A DNA stretch of 64,000 bases from an uncultured Bacteroidota bacterium (GCA_903904855.1 CAIVEH010000167.1:1-64000); one strand, 5' to 3'. Shown: positions 18,701 to 27,568, numbered from the stretch's first letter. A program made the numbers and translations. Notes: generated from the sequence alone by a model not told the origin.

Positions 18701-20176
18701 AATAACAGGTGGAGGGTCAACACTTATAACAGCTGAAGATTTACAACCTGAGGGTAAGGTATAACTGATAGTTGCCGAACCTCCGGCAATGGTGGTTACT
18801 ATGCCCGAAGTGCCTACCGTGGCAACTGCGGTATTATTGCTGCTCCATACGCCGCCAGTAGTGGTGCAGGCCAATGATGTAGTGCCACCGGCACAAACAC
18901 TGGTTATACCGGTTAATGCTGCCGGTGCAGAATTTACTGTAACCGGCTTGCTCACATAGCCGCAGGTGCCGCCTACTGTATAACTTATTACTGCTGTGCC
19001 TGCCGCAATACCTGTTACAATACCATTTGAGGATCCGACAGTGGCTATTGCAGTATTGGAACTAGTCCATGTTCCGCCTACGGAAGCATCGGATAAGGTG
19101 TTATTCAACCCAACACAAACTGAACCGCTCCCTGTTATGGGTAGTACCAGATTTGTTACTGAAAATGAGACGGCAGACCAACAACCAGATGGTGCAGTAT
19201 ACTTGATTGTTGTTGTGCCTGGTGTAACACCGATTACATGGCCTGATGTGCCAATTGTAGCAACAGCAGGATTACTGCTGGTCCAGGCACCTCCGGCAGA
19301 GGTATCGGTTAAAGTAACACTTGAACCTGCACATACCCCACTTGGTCCTATTATCGGCCCGGGTGAAGGTAATATGGATAAAGTAACCGCCCCACTCATT
19401 GTACTCATGCATCCGGTTGATGCATTGATTCCAACAGCAGTATAAATACCAGGAAAAGAATAAGAACCCATATTCAAAAGGCTTCCAGTACCTGGAACTG
19501 GCGGGCCTACAGTTATACCTCCCATATTCAATTGATAGTTAACCCCAGTTTGAGAACCAGAAAGATAAATAAAGCCCGGGGCGCCTGAGCAAACTGCGCC
19601 ACTGCCCGGCGTATACAGAGTATAAGTTGCAGGTAATGCATTTACAATTACAGGAACACTCAAAGCCATAGTTCTGGAACAACCGGTAATAACGTTAGTA
19701 GCAATTATGGTATAAATTCCTGCTGCAGTTTGTATACCAAAGTCAAGAATCATTCCTGTTCCAGAAATTGGTCCTCCAACAGCAGAACTACCATTGTATA
19801 ATTGGTAATTTACCCCTGCTGTTGAGCCGCTTAGTCCAATATGTGGTCCCGAACTGCCTATACAATAGCTACCTCCGCCAATTATAGTATCCAGTATAGG
19901 TAAAGCGTTTACAGTCATGGCAAGAGTAACATAACTTGCTCCTACAGTATAAGTAATGGTAGTTGTACCTGCTAAAATCCCGGTTACTACCCCGGTTGAT
20001 GAACCTACTGTGGCAATAGTTGTGGCGCGGCTGCTCCAGGTGCCGCCTGTAGTACCATCGCTAAGGGTTGTTGTACTGCCTACACATACATGGTTTACCC
20101 CGGCTATAGGTCCCGGCACTGCAAAAGATGCAAAACTGATCAATAAAGCGGAGAAAATTAAGATAAAATGCTTCAT
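15797..20176 (-). CDS. Large T9SS-secreted protein with Ig-like (Big_2) repeats
   Basis: 1459 residues from ATG 20176; a longer frame lacks a sensible signal. A signal peptide MKHFILIFSALLISFASFA comes first. At least six copies of an Ig-like repeat follow, each with a VCxG-S/T-L-x-D opening, a W-S-S/T-x-N segment and ATVG-x-xGxVTGI (five in the N-terminal 600 residues, one near 1150). A PKD-like segment lies near 690, then a region with ASYDPNGINVSPQGEI and YAIRFENTGNDTAHNI that matches the DUF7619/DUF11-like domain of Bacteroidota cell-surface proteins. The C-terminus has a T9SS type-A sorting domain (VIYPNPNKGAFTI, then GMYILTLHS). It is probably a surface adhesin. Many Cys pairs could form disulfides. 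Confidence 0.88.
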   Translation of the reverse strand: MKHFILIFSALLISFASFAVPGPIAGVNHVCVGSTTTLSDGTTGGTWSSRATTIATVGSSTGVVTGILAGTTTITYTVGASYVTLAMTVNALPILDTIIGGGSYCIGSSGPHIGLSGSTAGVNYQLYNGSSAVGGPISGTGMILDFGIQTAAGIYTIIATNVITGCSRTMALSVPVIVNALPATYTLYTPGSGAVCSGAPGFIYLSGSQTGVNYQLNMGGITVGPPVPGTGSLLNMGSYSFPGIYTAVGINASTGCMSTMSGAVTLSILPSPGPIIGPSGVCAGSSVTLTDTSAGGAWTSSNPAVATIGTSGHVIGVTPGTTTIKYTAPSGCWSAVSFSVTNLVLPITGSGSVCVGLNNTLSDASVGGTWTSSNTAIATVGSSNGIVTGIAAGTAVISYTVGGTCGYVSKPVTVNSAPAALTGITSVCAGGTTSLACTTTGGVWSSNNTAVATVGTSGIVTTIAGGSATISYTLPSGCKSSAVISVDPPPVITGVSSICVGNTTTYTTSIAGSWTSSNPFFASISPSGIITGLLPGSAIITCTSFSTGCVSNHTISVTSSCTGTPAGGTANAVNTNICAGQADLLYLTGASSVCGVTYQWQSSTDSIWWTNITGATNDSIYAHPQTNIYYRCKVTCYSSSLFAYSTPVHVIVYNSISAHSIINTPSYFCNGPEFGLSTCGIQPGTNILTFYGDGTSDSTHLFSYSTDSSANAHIYHAYNMAGTYTVKQILRNGIIPQDSIAYTFNYNYCRTLPVFFYFDTNNDCVDDYGDGYPYHPVTTEIDSAGIPVDTITTVGGFYYKALGDSGTVYRFKVISHDTGLHMSCPTSGILYDTITAYANNYPARFFGFNCTTTGNFDMSISAYMTCARHIASGYIDFGNDWCTVENAVVTMTFSPNYVFGSSSVTPYSIVGNTVTWHINGLNNYTSHMWTPYISFNLNVPGPFLTAGDTIQTYFSITPLSGDINPVNNYYSRVDTIMASYDPNGINVSPQGEIIPCTPLQYAIRFENTGNDTAHNISVIDTLPDYVDARSLKLVSSTSVVNLVPTTYSGHNVVKFDFPHINLPDSSHHNQCFGEVIFTVKAKAGLADGSVIMNHASIYFDDNLPVLTDTATNIIGINPIIGPGSVCLGSSLLLSDASANGVWSASNTAAAVTGGLVSTSAASMDTISYTLSNSCLSRSATHVVTINPVVAASVTINSNSGMGDTICTGTTPVFTASTLNGGPSPVYQWSVDGINVGTDSTYIYVPLTSDTVSVMLASNAQCVTPDTATATMVLTVLSPIPPIDSMIASPGAFISAGVSDTFLAIITNGVPVTYEWLLNGLPTGDTTDTFITSTLNNGDSVTCITTSTGLCHLSSFNSFIITVSNVAVSYITGHGSLVIYPNPNKGAFTIKGSMSSPVDEEVTMEITDMIGQMVFSKHTATHKGLLNENVSINKPIPNGMYILTLHSVIESSVYHFIIEE

Positions 20177-20397
20177 AAGGTGCGAATTTACAATATAAAT
20201 CCGGCAAAAACTCAATCGACAGGCAAAGCTTTACATTTTTGTAAAAACCGCAATAAGTTTCACTCCCGGGTTTATTATTATAATTACAGGCGTAGTTTTT
20301 CGGAGAAATGTTAGTAAAACATCCAAAAATATACCTAGTCTAAATAAGGATACGCGTATATAAATAATAATATGCTGCTATCAATATTATCGTGAAT

Positions 20398-20434
20398 AGA
20401 GATTTGACAACTTTTTAAAAGTTGTCAAATCTCT
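20398..20434. repeat. Perfect palindrome, GTCAAA-type hairpin
   Basis: Arms of 18 bases (20398-20415 and 20417-20434), AGAGATTTGACAACTTTT and its exact complement, separated by a single T. It lies downstream of the small leftward gene at 20616-20837 and may end that transcript. It shares its core with the hairpins at 84, 22087 and 32209. Confidence 0.7.
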
Positions 20435-20577
20435 GCCCACAGTGCCTTTTCAGATGTTGAATCATATTTATTGAATGCTATTTTAAGAATATTGATAGCG
20501 GATTATTATAAAACAGAATCACAACTACTTAGATAAAAAGCCAAGGAGAAATCCAAAGATGAAATCTTGAAACAGGT

Positions 20578-20602
20578 GTACTCCCCTTTAGGGGCCGGGG
20601 GT
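20578..20602. repeat. Dispersed GC-rich repeat (CCCCTTTAGGGG type)
   Basis: The sequence GTACTCCCCTTTAGGGG followed by CCGGGGGT recurs at 38530-38554 with one base changed (T to C). The CCCCTTTAGGGG core is self-complementary. Related sequences are widespread in Bacteroidota intergenic DNA. Confidence 0.65.
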
Positions 20603-20615
20603 GAGATTGATTTTT

Positions 20616-20837
20616 TTACAACCTCCCCACATAAAACGCAGTAGAATACTCATCATGCTGAATGATAGAGGCATGGATATCCTCTGGATTATCATCAACA
20701 ATTATCTCTGCACCACTTTTCAGTATAATCCTGGAGTATGCCTCATCTTCCTCAACAAACTGAACAATAGCTGCTATTTCCAGGTAATTGATCCAGATTT
20801 CGGTGCCATCAGGCCGGGTGCAAACAATGATTTTCAT
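20616..20837 (-). CDS. Small conserved-looking protein, FlbD-like
   Basis: 73 residues from ATG 20837. The pattern is an N-terminal MKIIVCTRPDGTEIWINY, a short acidic stretch, then SRIILKSGAEIIVDDNPEDI. It resembles the compact beta-rich FlbD-like family, where a ligand or partner surface is followed by an I-x-L-x-(N/S)-G strand. No flagellar genes are near, so a flagellar role should not be inferred. It lies 71 bases downstream of hppD on the same strand and could share its transcript. The function is unknown. Confidence 0.65.
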   Translation of the reverse strand: MKIIVCTRPDGTEIWINYLEIAAIVQFVEEDEAYSRIILKSGAEIIVDDNPEDIHASIIQHDEYSTAFYVGRL

Positions 20838-20908
20838 ACACTAAAGATAACGAAAAATAATCCGCCGCAGTCATTTTTTCTGATACAGCGGATTATCTTT
20901 CAATGAAA

Positions 20909-22039
20909 TTATAAATTACCTCTTTTTGCCTGCTCTCTTTCTATTGATTCGAACAATGCTTTGAAATTACCTGCTCCAAAACTTTGAGCGCCTTTACGCT
21001 GAATAATTTCGAAGAAAAGTGTTGGACGGTCTTCTACAGGTTTGGTAAATAACTGCAGCAGATAGCCTTCTTCATCACAATCTACCAGTATGCCCAGCTC
21101 CTGCAACGGTGCAATATCCTCATCTATTTTTCCTACCCGGTTGGGCAGATCTTCATAATAGGCATTTGGTGGAGCATCCAAAAATTCCACTCCGCGGGCC
21201 ATTAATTCCTTCACTGTTGTCACTATATCATTGGTTGCTACTGCAATATGCTGCACTCCTTCACCCTCATAAAAATCAAGATATTCTTCTATCTGCGATT
21301 TTTTCTTGCCTTCAGCAGGCTCGTTGATCGGGAATTTCACGTAGCCATTGCCATTGCTCATTACCTTGCTCATTAATGCTGAATATTCGGTATTGATTTG
21401 CTTGTCATCGAATGAAAGAATATTAACAAAGCCCATTACATCTTCATACCACTTAATGGTTGGGTTCATGCGGCCCCAACCTACATTACCTACACAATGG
21501 TCTACATAGAGCAGGCCGGCATCAGTAGGATTGTATTTGCTGTTCCAGGCTTTATAACAAGGGAGAAAAAGTCCGGCGTAGTTTTTCCTTTCAACAAACA
21601 GGTGAACAGTTTCGCCGTAGGTATAGATACCACTCATCCGCACTTCTCCATCATTATCTTTAAGTGTTACCGGCTCCATGTAAACCTTGCCGCCACGGCT
21701 CACTGTCTCTTCGAAGGCTTTGTAGGCATCATCTACCCATAATGCAAGTATTTTCACACCGTCGCCATGAATTTTGATATGCTCAGAAATAGCAGTTTTT
21801 GAATTCAGTGGGGTGGTAAGCACCAACCTGATCTTACCCTGCTGCAGCACATAAGACGCTCTGTCCCTCACACCTGTTTCTGGCCCGGCATATGCCAGCG
21901 ACTGAAAACCGAAAGCAGTTTTATAATAATGGGCTGCTTGCTTGGCGTTACCCACATAGAATTCAATATGATCTGTACCATTTATAGGCAAAAAATCCTT
22001 TGCCTGGGTCATTTTCTGGCTAACTGTAAGTGATTCCAT
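20909..22039 (-). CDS. hppD: 4-hydroxyphenylpyruvate dioxygenase
   Basis: 376 residues, normal for the family. This Fe(II) enzyme turns 4-hydroxyphenylpyruvate into homogentisate in tyrosine degradation. Two vicinal-oxygen-chelate domains are visible. The N-terminal one has GTDHIEFYVGNAKQAAHYY. The C-terminal catalytic one has VDHCVGNVGWGRM (first His ligand), EGVQHIAVATNDI (second His) and LFFEIIQRKGA (Glu ligand), followed by the C-terminal helix GAGNFKALFESIE that closes the site. Its product is the substrate of the enzyme encoded immediately upstream at 22133-23293. Confidence 0.95.
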   Translation of the reverse strand: MESLTVSQKMTQAKDFLPINGTDHIEFYVGNAKQAAHYYKTAFGFQSLAYAGPETGVRDRASYVLQQGKIRLVLTTPLNSKTAISEHIKIHGDGVKILALWVDDAYKAFEETVSRGGKVYMEPVTLKDNDGEVRMSGIYTYGETVHLFVERKNYAGLFLPCYKAWNSKYNPTDAGLLYVDHCVGNVGWGRMNPTIKWYEDVMGFVNILSFDDKQINTEYSALMSKVMSNGNGYVKFPINEPAEGKKKSQIEEYLDFYEGEGVQHIAVATNDIVTTVKELMARGVEFLDAPPNAYYEDLPNRVGKIDEDIAPLQELGILVDCDEEGYLLQLFTKPVEDRPTLFFEIIQRKGAQSFGAGNFKALFESIEREQAKRGNL

Positions 22040-22086
22040 AAAAAATCAAAAGTTGAAAATTAAAATCTAAAAGTTCTATTTCGCTT

Positions 22087-22123
22087 TTAGATTTGTCAAC
22101 TTTTGGAAAGTTGACAAATCTAA
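22087..22123. repeat. Hairpin between hppD and hmgA
   Basis: 17-base arms (22087-22103 and 22107-22123, TTAGATTTGTCAACTTT and its complement) around a three-base loop. It lies between two leftward genes, so it may attenuate or stabilise the hmgA-hppD transcript. It belongs to the same TTTGTC/GTCAAA hairpin set as 84, 20398 and 32209. Confidence 0.65.
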
Positions 22124-22132
22124 TTTTTAACA

Positions 22133-23293
22133 CTACTCTATCCAGCTATAAACATAAGTGTCATCTTCAATGCCAATCGCATCCTTCGTCAATATCAGCG
22201 GATGAAATGTATCAACCATCACTGCCAGTTCTTTGGTTTCTTTTTTACCTATACTTTTTTCTACAGTTCCAGGGTGTGGCCCATGGGGTATTCCTGCGGG
22301 GTGCAAAGTAATCATGCCCCGCTCCACATGCTTGCGGCTCATAAAGTCACCATCCACATAATAAAGCACTTCGTCGCTGTCTATGTTGCTGTGGTTATAT
22401 GGTGCAGGTATAGCATGAGGATGGTAATCGTATAGCCTTGGCACAAAGGAACAGATCACAAAATTATTGGCATCAAATGTCTGGTGTACCGGTGGTGGCT
22501 GATGTACCCTGCCTGTTATTGGTTCAAAGTCATGAATACTCAATGCATAAGGATATTCGCATCCATCCCAGCCAACCACATCAAACGGGTGGTGGCCATA
22601 CCATATAGGATATAGAAAACCCTTCTTTTTTACCTGAATAAGGTATTCGCCTTTCTGATCAATGGGGTTCAGATCGGTTGGCAACCTGAGGTCGCGCTCG
22701 CAAAACGGCGAATTTTCAAGCAATTGACCATACTTGCTCAGGTACCTTTTAGGGAAAACTATCGGGCTGAATGACTCTATGATAAACAACCGGTTGTTTT
22801 CCCTGTCAAACTCAATCTGGTATATTGTTCCCCTGGGTACCACTACATAATCGCCATAGCCAAAAGTAATCTGCCCGTACTGGGTTTTCAATGTACCTGT
22901 ACCCTCATGTATAAACAACACTTCATCGGTGTCGGCATTTTTATAAAAAATATGATCTGTGAGGCCTTTTGTGGGCGCCGCAAGAGTCAGTTGTACATCG
23001 TTATTGAAAAGAACTGTCTTCCGGCTTTTCAGGTAGTCATGATCGGGCTTTACATTAAAACCCTTTAAACACCTGTGCTTCAGAATATTAGAACTGGCAG
23101 CATGAGGGGCAATATTTATTGGTTCTTCCGCTTTTATTATCTGTGTAGGCGGATGTATATGATACAGCAAAGATGAATTGGAAGAAAATCCCTCGGTGCT
23201 GAACAACTGTTCAGAATAAAGGGTGCCATCAGGTTTGCGAAACTGCGTATGCCGTTTCTTTGGCATTTTACCCAATGAATGATAATGTGGCAT
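22133..23293 (-). CDS. hmgA: Homogentisate 1,2-dioxygenase
   Basis: 386 residues, the shorter bacterial form. It opens the ring of homogentisate to maleylacetoacetate in tyrosine catabolism, directly after HppD. The cupin fold shows ADTDEVLFIHEG and GDYVVVPRGTIYQI. The region with GHHPFDVVGWDG, a downstream SDEVLYYVDGDF and the PAGIPHGPHPGTVE segment carries the His/Glu iron-binding residues typical of the family. It is encoded before hppD on the same strand, with a 93-base gap containing a hairpin. The next pathway enzymes (maleylacetoacetate isomerase, fumarylacetoacetase) are not in the window. Confidence 0.93.
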   Translation of the reverse strand: MPHYHSLGKMPKKRHTQFRKPDGTLYSEQLFSTEGFSSNSSLLYHIHPPTQIIKAEEPINIAPHAASSNILKHRCLKGFNVKPDHDYLKSRKTVLFNNDVQLTLAAPTKGLTDHIFYKNADTDEVLFIHEGTGTLKTQYGQITFGYGDYVVVPRGTIYQIEFDRENNRLFIIESFSPIVFPKRYLSKYGQLLENSPFCERDLRLPTDLNPIDQKGEYLIQVKKKGFLYPIWYGHHPFDVVGWDGCEYPYALSIHDFEPITGRVHQPPPVHQTFDANNFVICSFVPRLYDYHPHAIPAPYNHSNIDSDEVLYYVDGDFMSRKHVERGMITLHPAGIPHGPHPGTVEKSIGKKETKELAVMVDTFHPLILTKDAIGIEDDTYVYSWIE

Positions 23294-23571
23294 TAAGTGA
23301 AAGTTTATGCGAAATTACAAATAAAAGGATAATTAGGTCTGATTTTTAGTTTCCTTATTCTGACAATTTGTGATGGTTTTTTGAGTTAAAATTTTCAATC
23401 ACATTATTTTGTGACTATTTTATTAAAAAATAAAAGCAATTTTGCCACTCAGGTGTACATTTAAACCGGGGTAGTGTATTTTTATCCAACATCTGAAAAC
23501 AGAAGAGGAAATTTTCCAAACAGTAATTTTATATTCAAAACGCTAAGGCATACTAAATTTTCGATTGAAGA

Positions 23572-25428
23572 ATGAATAAAAAATCTTGCTTAATACTTTC
23601 TGCCTTATTGTTTTTCGCATTTGCATATACTTCACTTGCCCAGATTCAAGGTCCATCTCATTATTCCAAAAAGGAAATAATGGTGCCGGTACGGGATGGT
23701 AAAAAATTATTTACTCGCATTTATACACCAGATAGTATTCCCGGCCCGCTGCCAATAATTATTATGCGCTCGCCCTATAGCGACTGGAATATTGGCACCT
23801 TTTACCCGGATAAAGACCCTTATGTTTTTAACATGGCCAAAGAAGGCTACATTTTCGTTTACCAGAATATCAGGGGAAAACAAAAAAGTGAAGGTGATTT
23901 CATTATGGAGGGCGCCTTTGATAAAGACAACTGGAATGCCATTGATGAGGCTTCAGATTGTTATGATCTGATAGATTGGCTCTTGAAAAATACAAATAAT
24001 AATGGCAAAGTAGGTCAGCTAGGCATTTCGTACCCCGGCGAACTTACTTTGATCAGCGCCATAAAACCGCACCCTGCATTAAAAGCTGTGTCTCCGCAAG
24101 GCACCGTTGGAGATTTCTTTCTTGGAGATGACTTTTTTCATAATGGCGCTTTCAGGCTGGCATTTGGCTTTGAATATTCTTTCAGTGAGGAGGCAGCTAA
24201 AGGGGATACTTCTTTCCCTTTTAAGATGTATGACCTCTATGACTGGTATTACGATCTGGGGCCAATTTCAAATGTAAATAAAAACTTTTTCCATAACGAA
24301 ATTCCCACCTGGAACGATTTTATAAAACATCCTAACTACGATAGCTACTGGAGCGATAAAGCTCCGCTTCGCTATTCAGATACCCCAAGGCTGCCCATTT
24401 TGCATGTAGGTGGCTATTGGGACCAGGAGAACATGAATGGCCCGGAAGCACTGTATGCAAAAATGGAAAAGTATGACAAGAAGAATTTTAACTATCTGGT
24501 ATTAGGCCCCTGGTGCCATGGCCAATGGGGCGACTCTAATGCGTCAATATTGCATAACTATGATATGGAGCGCAATACAGCCGATGACTTCAGGGCAATT
24601 CAGAAAACCTGGTTCGATTACTGGCTGAAAGGAAAGGGGGATGGGAAATTCCCTGAAGCCACCTGTTTCCAGACCGGATCCAATGTATGGAAGCAATATG
24701 CAACATGGCCCGATAAATCGGTGAAACCGGCCAGAATTTATCTTCAGGACAATAAAAAACTGTCTTTCAAAAAGCCCATTGCCAGCGATAATGCATACGA
24801 CAGCTATACCAGCGACCCGGAAAGTCCGGTAGGATACCGACCCCGCCCTATTGAACTGACTTATTCGGATAGTTCGGAGTGGGAAACATGGCTGATGGAA
24901 GACCAGAGGTTTGTGGACCACAGGCCGGATGTGCTTAGTTACCGGTCTGATACACTTGATTTGGATATTACCATTACAGGAGATGTTCTTGCCCATATAT
25001 TTGCCAGCATTACGGGGTCGGATATAGATTGGGTTATTAAATTAATAGACGTTTATCCGGTCGATTACAAGAAAAAACAGGGGCTAAGTCAGTTTGAACT
25101 AATTATAGCAGCTGATATTTTCAGGGGCCGATTTAAAAATAGTTTTACCAAACCTGAGCCCATCACCCCCGGAAAGGTGGAAGAGTATTCTTTTGGTCTG
25201 CATCAGGTAAATCATGTGTTTCAGAAAGGGCACCGGATCATGATCCAGATTCAAAGTACCTGGTTCCCGATTTTTGACAGGAACCCGCAGAAATTTGTTC
25301 CAAATATTTTCCTGGCCACCCAGAAAGACTTTATAAAATCTACACAGCATGTTTACCACAGCAAACAGTACCCGACTTCTATAGAACTGCCTGTAGTGAA
25401 AGAGAATGGAAAGGTAAGTTTGAAATAA
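23572..25428 (+). CDS. Secreted CocE/NonD-family alpha/beta hydrolase
   Basis: 618 residues with a signal peptide (LILSALLFFAFAYTSLA, then Q). The X-Pro-dipeptidyl-peptidase (S15)-like fold has the nucleophile in GISYPG (Ser153), a candidate acid Asp284 in VGGYWDQEN and the His316 in LGPWCHGQWG. The C-terminal third (from about 440) is a beta-rich PepX_C domain. Relatives include alpha-amino-acid ester hydrolases, glutaryl-acylases and cocaine esterase, so it probably cleaves acyl or peptide ester/amide bonds in the periplasm or outside the cell. It is transcribed alone, divergently from hmgA. Confidence 0.87.
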   Translation: MNKKSCLILSALLFFAFAYTSLAQIQGPSHYSKKEIMVPVRDGKKLFTRIYTPDSIPGPLPIIIMRSPYSDWNIGTFYPDKDPYVFNMAKEGYIFVYQNIRGKQKSEGDFIMEGAFDKDNWNAIDEASDCYDLIDWLLKNTNNNGKVGQLGISYPGELTLISAIKPHPALKAVSPQGTVGDFFLGDDFFHNGAFRLAFGFEYSFSEEAAKGDTSFPFKMYDLYDWYYDLGPISNVNKNFFHNEIPTWNDFIKHPNYDSYWSDKAPLRYSDTPRLPILHVGGYWDQENMNGPEALYAKMEKYDKKNFNYLVLGPWCHGQWGDSNASILHNYDMERNTADDFRAIQKTWFDYWLKGKGDGKFPEATCFQTGSNVWKQYATWPDKSVKPARIYLQDNKKLSFKKPIASDNAYDSYTSDPESPVGYRPRPIELTYSDSSEWETWLMEDQRFVDHRPDVLSYRSDTLDLDITITGDVLAHIFASITGSDIDWVIKLIDVYPVDYKKKQGLSQFELIIAADIFRGRFKNSFTKPEPITPGKVEEYSFGLHQVNHVFQKGHRIMIQIQSTWFPIFDRNPQKFVPNIFLATQKDFIKSTQHVYHSKQYPTSIELPVVKENGKVSLK

Positions 25429-25524
25429 TGTGGTAACTATGTAATCCTTTAGTAAGCACCCTATTTTTACAAATTCCGGATTACTCTTCATTTTTCTTCT
25501 AAAATTTTTGGCCCGTCTTTTTTA

Positions 25525-25983
25525 TCAAAACTGCACTTGATCTGGTATAAACATGCGGGCGTTGCCGCCATTGCGGATAACGTCGCGGACGAGGGTGGAG
25601 GAGATTGTGGAATAGAGTGGGGCGCAGGTGAGGAAGATGGTTTCGATATCAGGTACCAACATACGATTCATGTCGGCAATGGCTTTTTCGTATTCGAAGT
25701 CGCTTACATAGCGGATGCCGCGGAGAATGTATTGTGCGCCTGTTTTTTTGCAGAAGTCGACAGTGAGGCCTTCGTAGCTGGTAACTTCGATAGTGGGGAT
25801 GTCTTTGAATATTTCTTTTATCCAGCCTGTGCGCTGTTCGATGGTGAACATTGGCTGCTTGGTTGAGTTGATGCCTACGCCTATAATGAGCTTATCGAAC
25901 AGGGATTTGGCACGATGAATAATATCGACATGGCCGAGTGTGATGGGATCGAAGGTGCCGGGAAATAAGCAGATGCGTTGCAT
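25525..25983 (-). CDS. coaD: Pantetheine-phosphate adenylyltransferase
   Basis: 152 residues from ATG 25983; a GTG at 25992 is possible but overlaps the preceding stop. CoaD transfers AMP from ATP to 4'-phosphopantetheine, the fourth step of coenzyme A synthesis. ICLFPGTFDPITLGHVDII contains the TxGH nucleotidyl-transferase motif, and SSTLVRDVI is the second ATP-binding motif (ISSTxxR). RYVSDFEYE is the conserved middle segment. It follows rsmD by one base and forms the usual DUF3822-rsmD-coaD operon of this phylum. Confidence 0.95.
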   Translation of the reverse strand: MQRICLFPGTFDPITLGHVDIIHRAKSLFDKLIIGVGINSTKQPMFTIEQRTGWIKEIFKDIPTIEVTSYEGLTVDFCKKTGAQYILRGIRYVSDFEYEKAIADMNRMLVPDIETIFLTCAPLYSTISSTLVRDVIRNGGNARMFIPDQVQF

Positions 25984-25984
25984 A

Positions 25985-26530
25985 TCAATCACTGTTTTGC
26001 GTAAAGAAAGTAAAAACTGTTGTTCCGTAATTTTTCATGCGGGTGAAATTGGGGTGCTTCTGGTAATCGTTGCGGGGTGTATGTTCATGTACAAAGATGC
26101 CACCGGGCAACAGCAGTTTTCGCTCGAAGACCAGCTGGGGTATTTCGTCAATATTTATCAGGGCATAGGGCGGGCCTGCGAATATGAAATTGTACTGTTC
26201 GGTGCACTGTTTCATGAATTTGAAGACTTCGCCACGGATGATATGCAGGCGGTCGTTTATGTCGAGTTCGTTGGAGGTTTTTTTTATAAAATCGATAGTA
26301 GTAAGATCGCGCTCTACGAGCGTAAGATCGACGGCGCCACGTGAAGCAAGTTCATAGCTGATGCTGCCGGTGCCGCCAAAGAGATCGAGGGTTTTAAGGC
26401 CTTCGAAATCGATCATATTATTAAGCATATTGAAGAGGCCTTCCTTGGCAACCTCGGTAGTGGGCCGGGCAGGAATACGGGCAGGTGGATTGAACCTGCG
26501 ACCGCCGAATATGCCGCCTACTATACGCAT
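25985..26530 (-). CDS. rsmD: 16S rRNA (guanine966-N2)-methyltransferase
   Basis: 181 residues. It methylates G966 of 16S rRNA using SAM. RIVGGIFGGRRF, ARPTTEVAKEGLFNML and TLDLFGGTGSISYELASRG (SAM-binding motif I) are all typical of RsmD. The motif IV usually written (D/N)PPY reads GPPY here (Gly119), since GGC replaces an Asp or Asn codon; that residue normally helps catalysis. Either this lineage has a variant or the enzyme is impaired. The start overlaps the DUF3822 stop by 10 bases. Confidence 0.88.
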   Translation of the reverse strand: MRIVGGIFGGRRFNPPARIPARPTTEVAKEGLFNMLNNMIDFEGLKTLDLFGGTGSISYELASRGAVDLTLVERDLTTIDFIKKTSNELDINDRLHIIRGEVFKFMKQCTEQYNFIFAGPPYALINIDEIPQLVFERKLLLPGGIFVHEHTPRNDYQKHPNFTRMKNYGTTVFTFFTQNSD

Positions 26531-27351
26531 GAAAACAATTGAAGAGCCAATGAAACAGCACTTTCCCAGCCGGATGTAAAGCCGTAGCCATCACCAGTAG
26601 TGATACCTGGAAAGTACTGAGAAAGATTGCCAATAACCTTATGTTCGGCCGCGCTGACCGCATTGCACCTTACGGTTACCTGATGGCGGGGTATTAGGTT
26701 TTCGTCGATTACCTGCATCAGCATATAGGCAATATCTTCGGCTTTGTTGTAGTCGAAAACATTGTGCCAGAGCAGTTGGCCGTTGTTGTGAAGTGTGGTG
26801 CTGACCTGCTCGGCGCTGATGAGGCATTGTACCACTGCTCCTTTGGCTGGGATATTACTGAATTGGTAAACAGATGCGGGTAGAATTGTTGCTTTATTGA
26901 AATTGATACGTATGAGTTCAGTAATATTTACAGGAACGGCTATCAGGTACTGTGCCTTTGCCTCGGGCAATGCATAACACTGAAAAACATCAGAGCGTTC
27001 CATGAAATGGATTTTGCGGAGCCAGTTTTCGGCTTCGGTTTTATCATAGAGTTCATCAGGTATTAACAATTGGCGGTCGGGGAGAATAAAGACACCTTTT
27101 ACTGTTGCCTTGGTGGCCAGTAGCGGTTCGTGAGCAAATAGTTGTTCAAAAAACGCCAGTTCCCATATGGGCCTGTTATTGTTGTAACCGGAATAGTGGA
27201 GGGTGAGCAAATCGTTGTCCTGCCGGAAACCAGCTACCAGCAGGCCACGGGGTAATAGCAGGACTGCCGCCTGGCTTACCTGCCCATAGAGCGAATCATC
27301 ATCGCTCACGTTCCAGACCTGCTGGTTTGAGTTGTTATTGGTTTTAGCCAT
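26521..27351 (-). CDS. DUF3822 family protein
   Basis: 276 residues with no signal peptide or membrane segment. Position just before rsmD and coaD, together with segments such as LLLPRGLLVAGFRQ, an internal VFILPDRQLLIPDELYD and a final GITTGDGYGFTSG, fits DUF3822. That family occurs across Bacteroidota in this exact neighbourhood and has a predicted actin-like ATPase fold. No biochemical role is known. It overlaps rsmD by 10 bases and is the first gene of the operon. Confidence 0.8.
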   Translation of the reverse strand: MAKTNNNSNQQVWNVSDDDSLYGQVSQAAVLLLPRGLLVAGFRQDNDLLTLHYSGYNNNRPIWELAFFEQLFAHEPLLATKATVKGVFILPDRQLLIPDELYDKTEAENWLRKIHFMERSDVFQCYALPEAKAQYLIAVPVNITELIRINFNKATILPASVYQFSNIPAKGAVVQCLISAEQVSTTLHNNGQLLWHNVFDYNKAEDIAYMLMQVIDENLIPRHQVTVRCNAVSAAEHKVIGNLSQYFPGITTGDGYGFTSGWESAVSLALQLFSCV

Positions 27352-27568
27352 TAAGAAGCTATGTGCTGTAAAAAGGGAATAATCCTGATTTTACTATCAG
27401 ACTGTAAATATAATGAATCAATGGATAAAGGAAGAATTCAGGGATTGAAACAGGAACAAGCGATACAATCTAATTTTAATTATTTATTTAGAAAGATTGA
27501 TATGCTATTTTATTTATCAAAGAAACTGCTTAATTTTATATGGTATAACCTTATAAAATCTTACGAAT

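Larger units (their letters stand above)
20177..20615. other. Intergenic region with repeats
   Basis: About 440 non-coding bases between two leftward genes. It contains a perfect palindrome (20398-20434) and a copy of a GC-rich repeat (20578-20602), both described separately. No open frame has family features. The promoter of the large secreted protein should lie near 20180-20350, but I see no clear TAnnTTTG there. Confidence 0.5.

Noticed and set aside
15747-19445. Several rightward open frames within the Ig-repeat gene
   Set aside because: They mirror the low-complexity Thr/Ser/Val repeats of the leftward gene and are antisense shadows.
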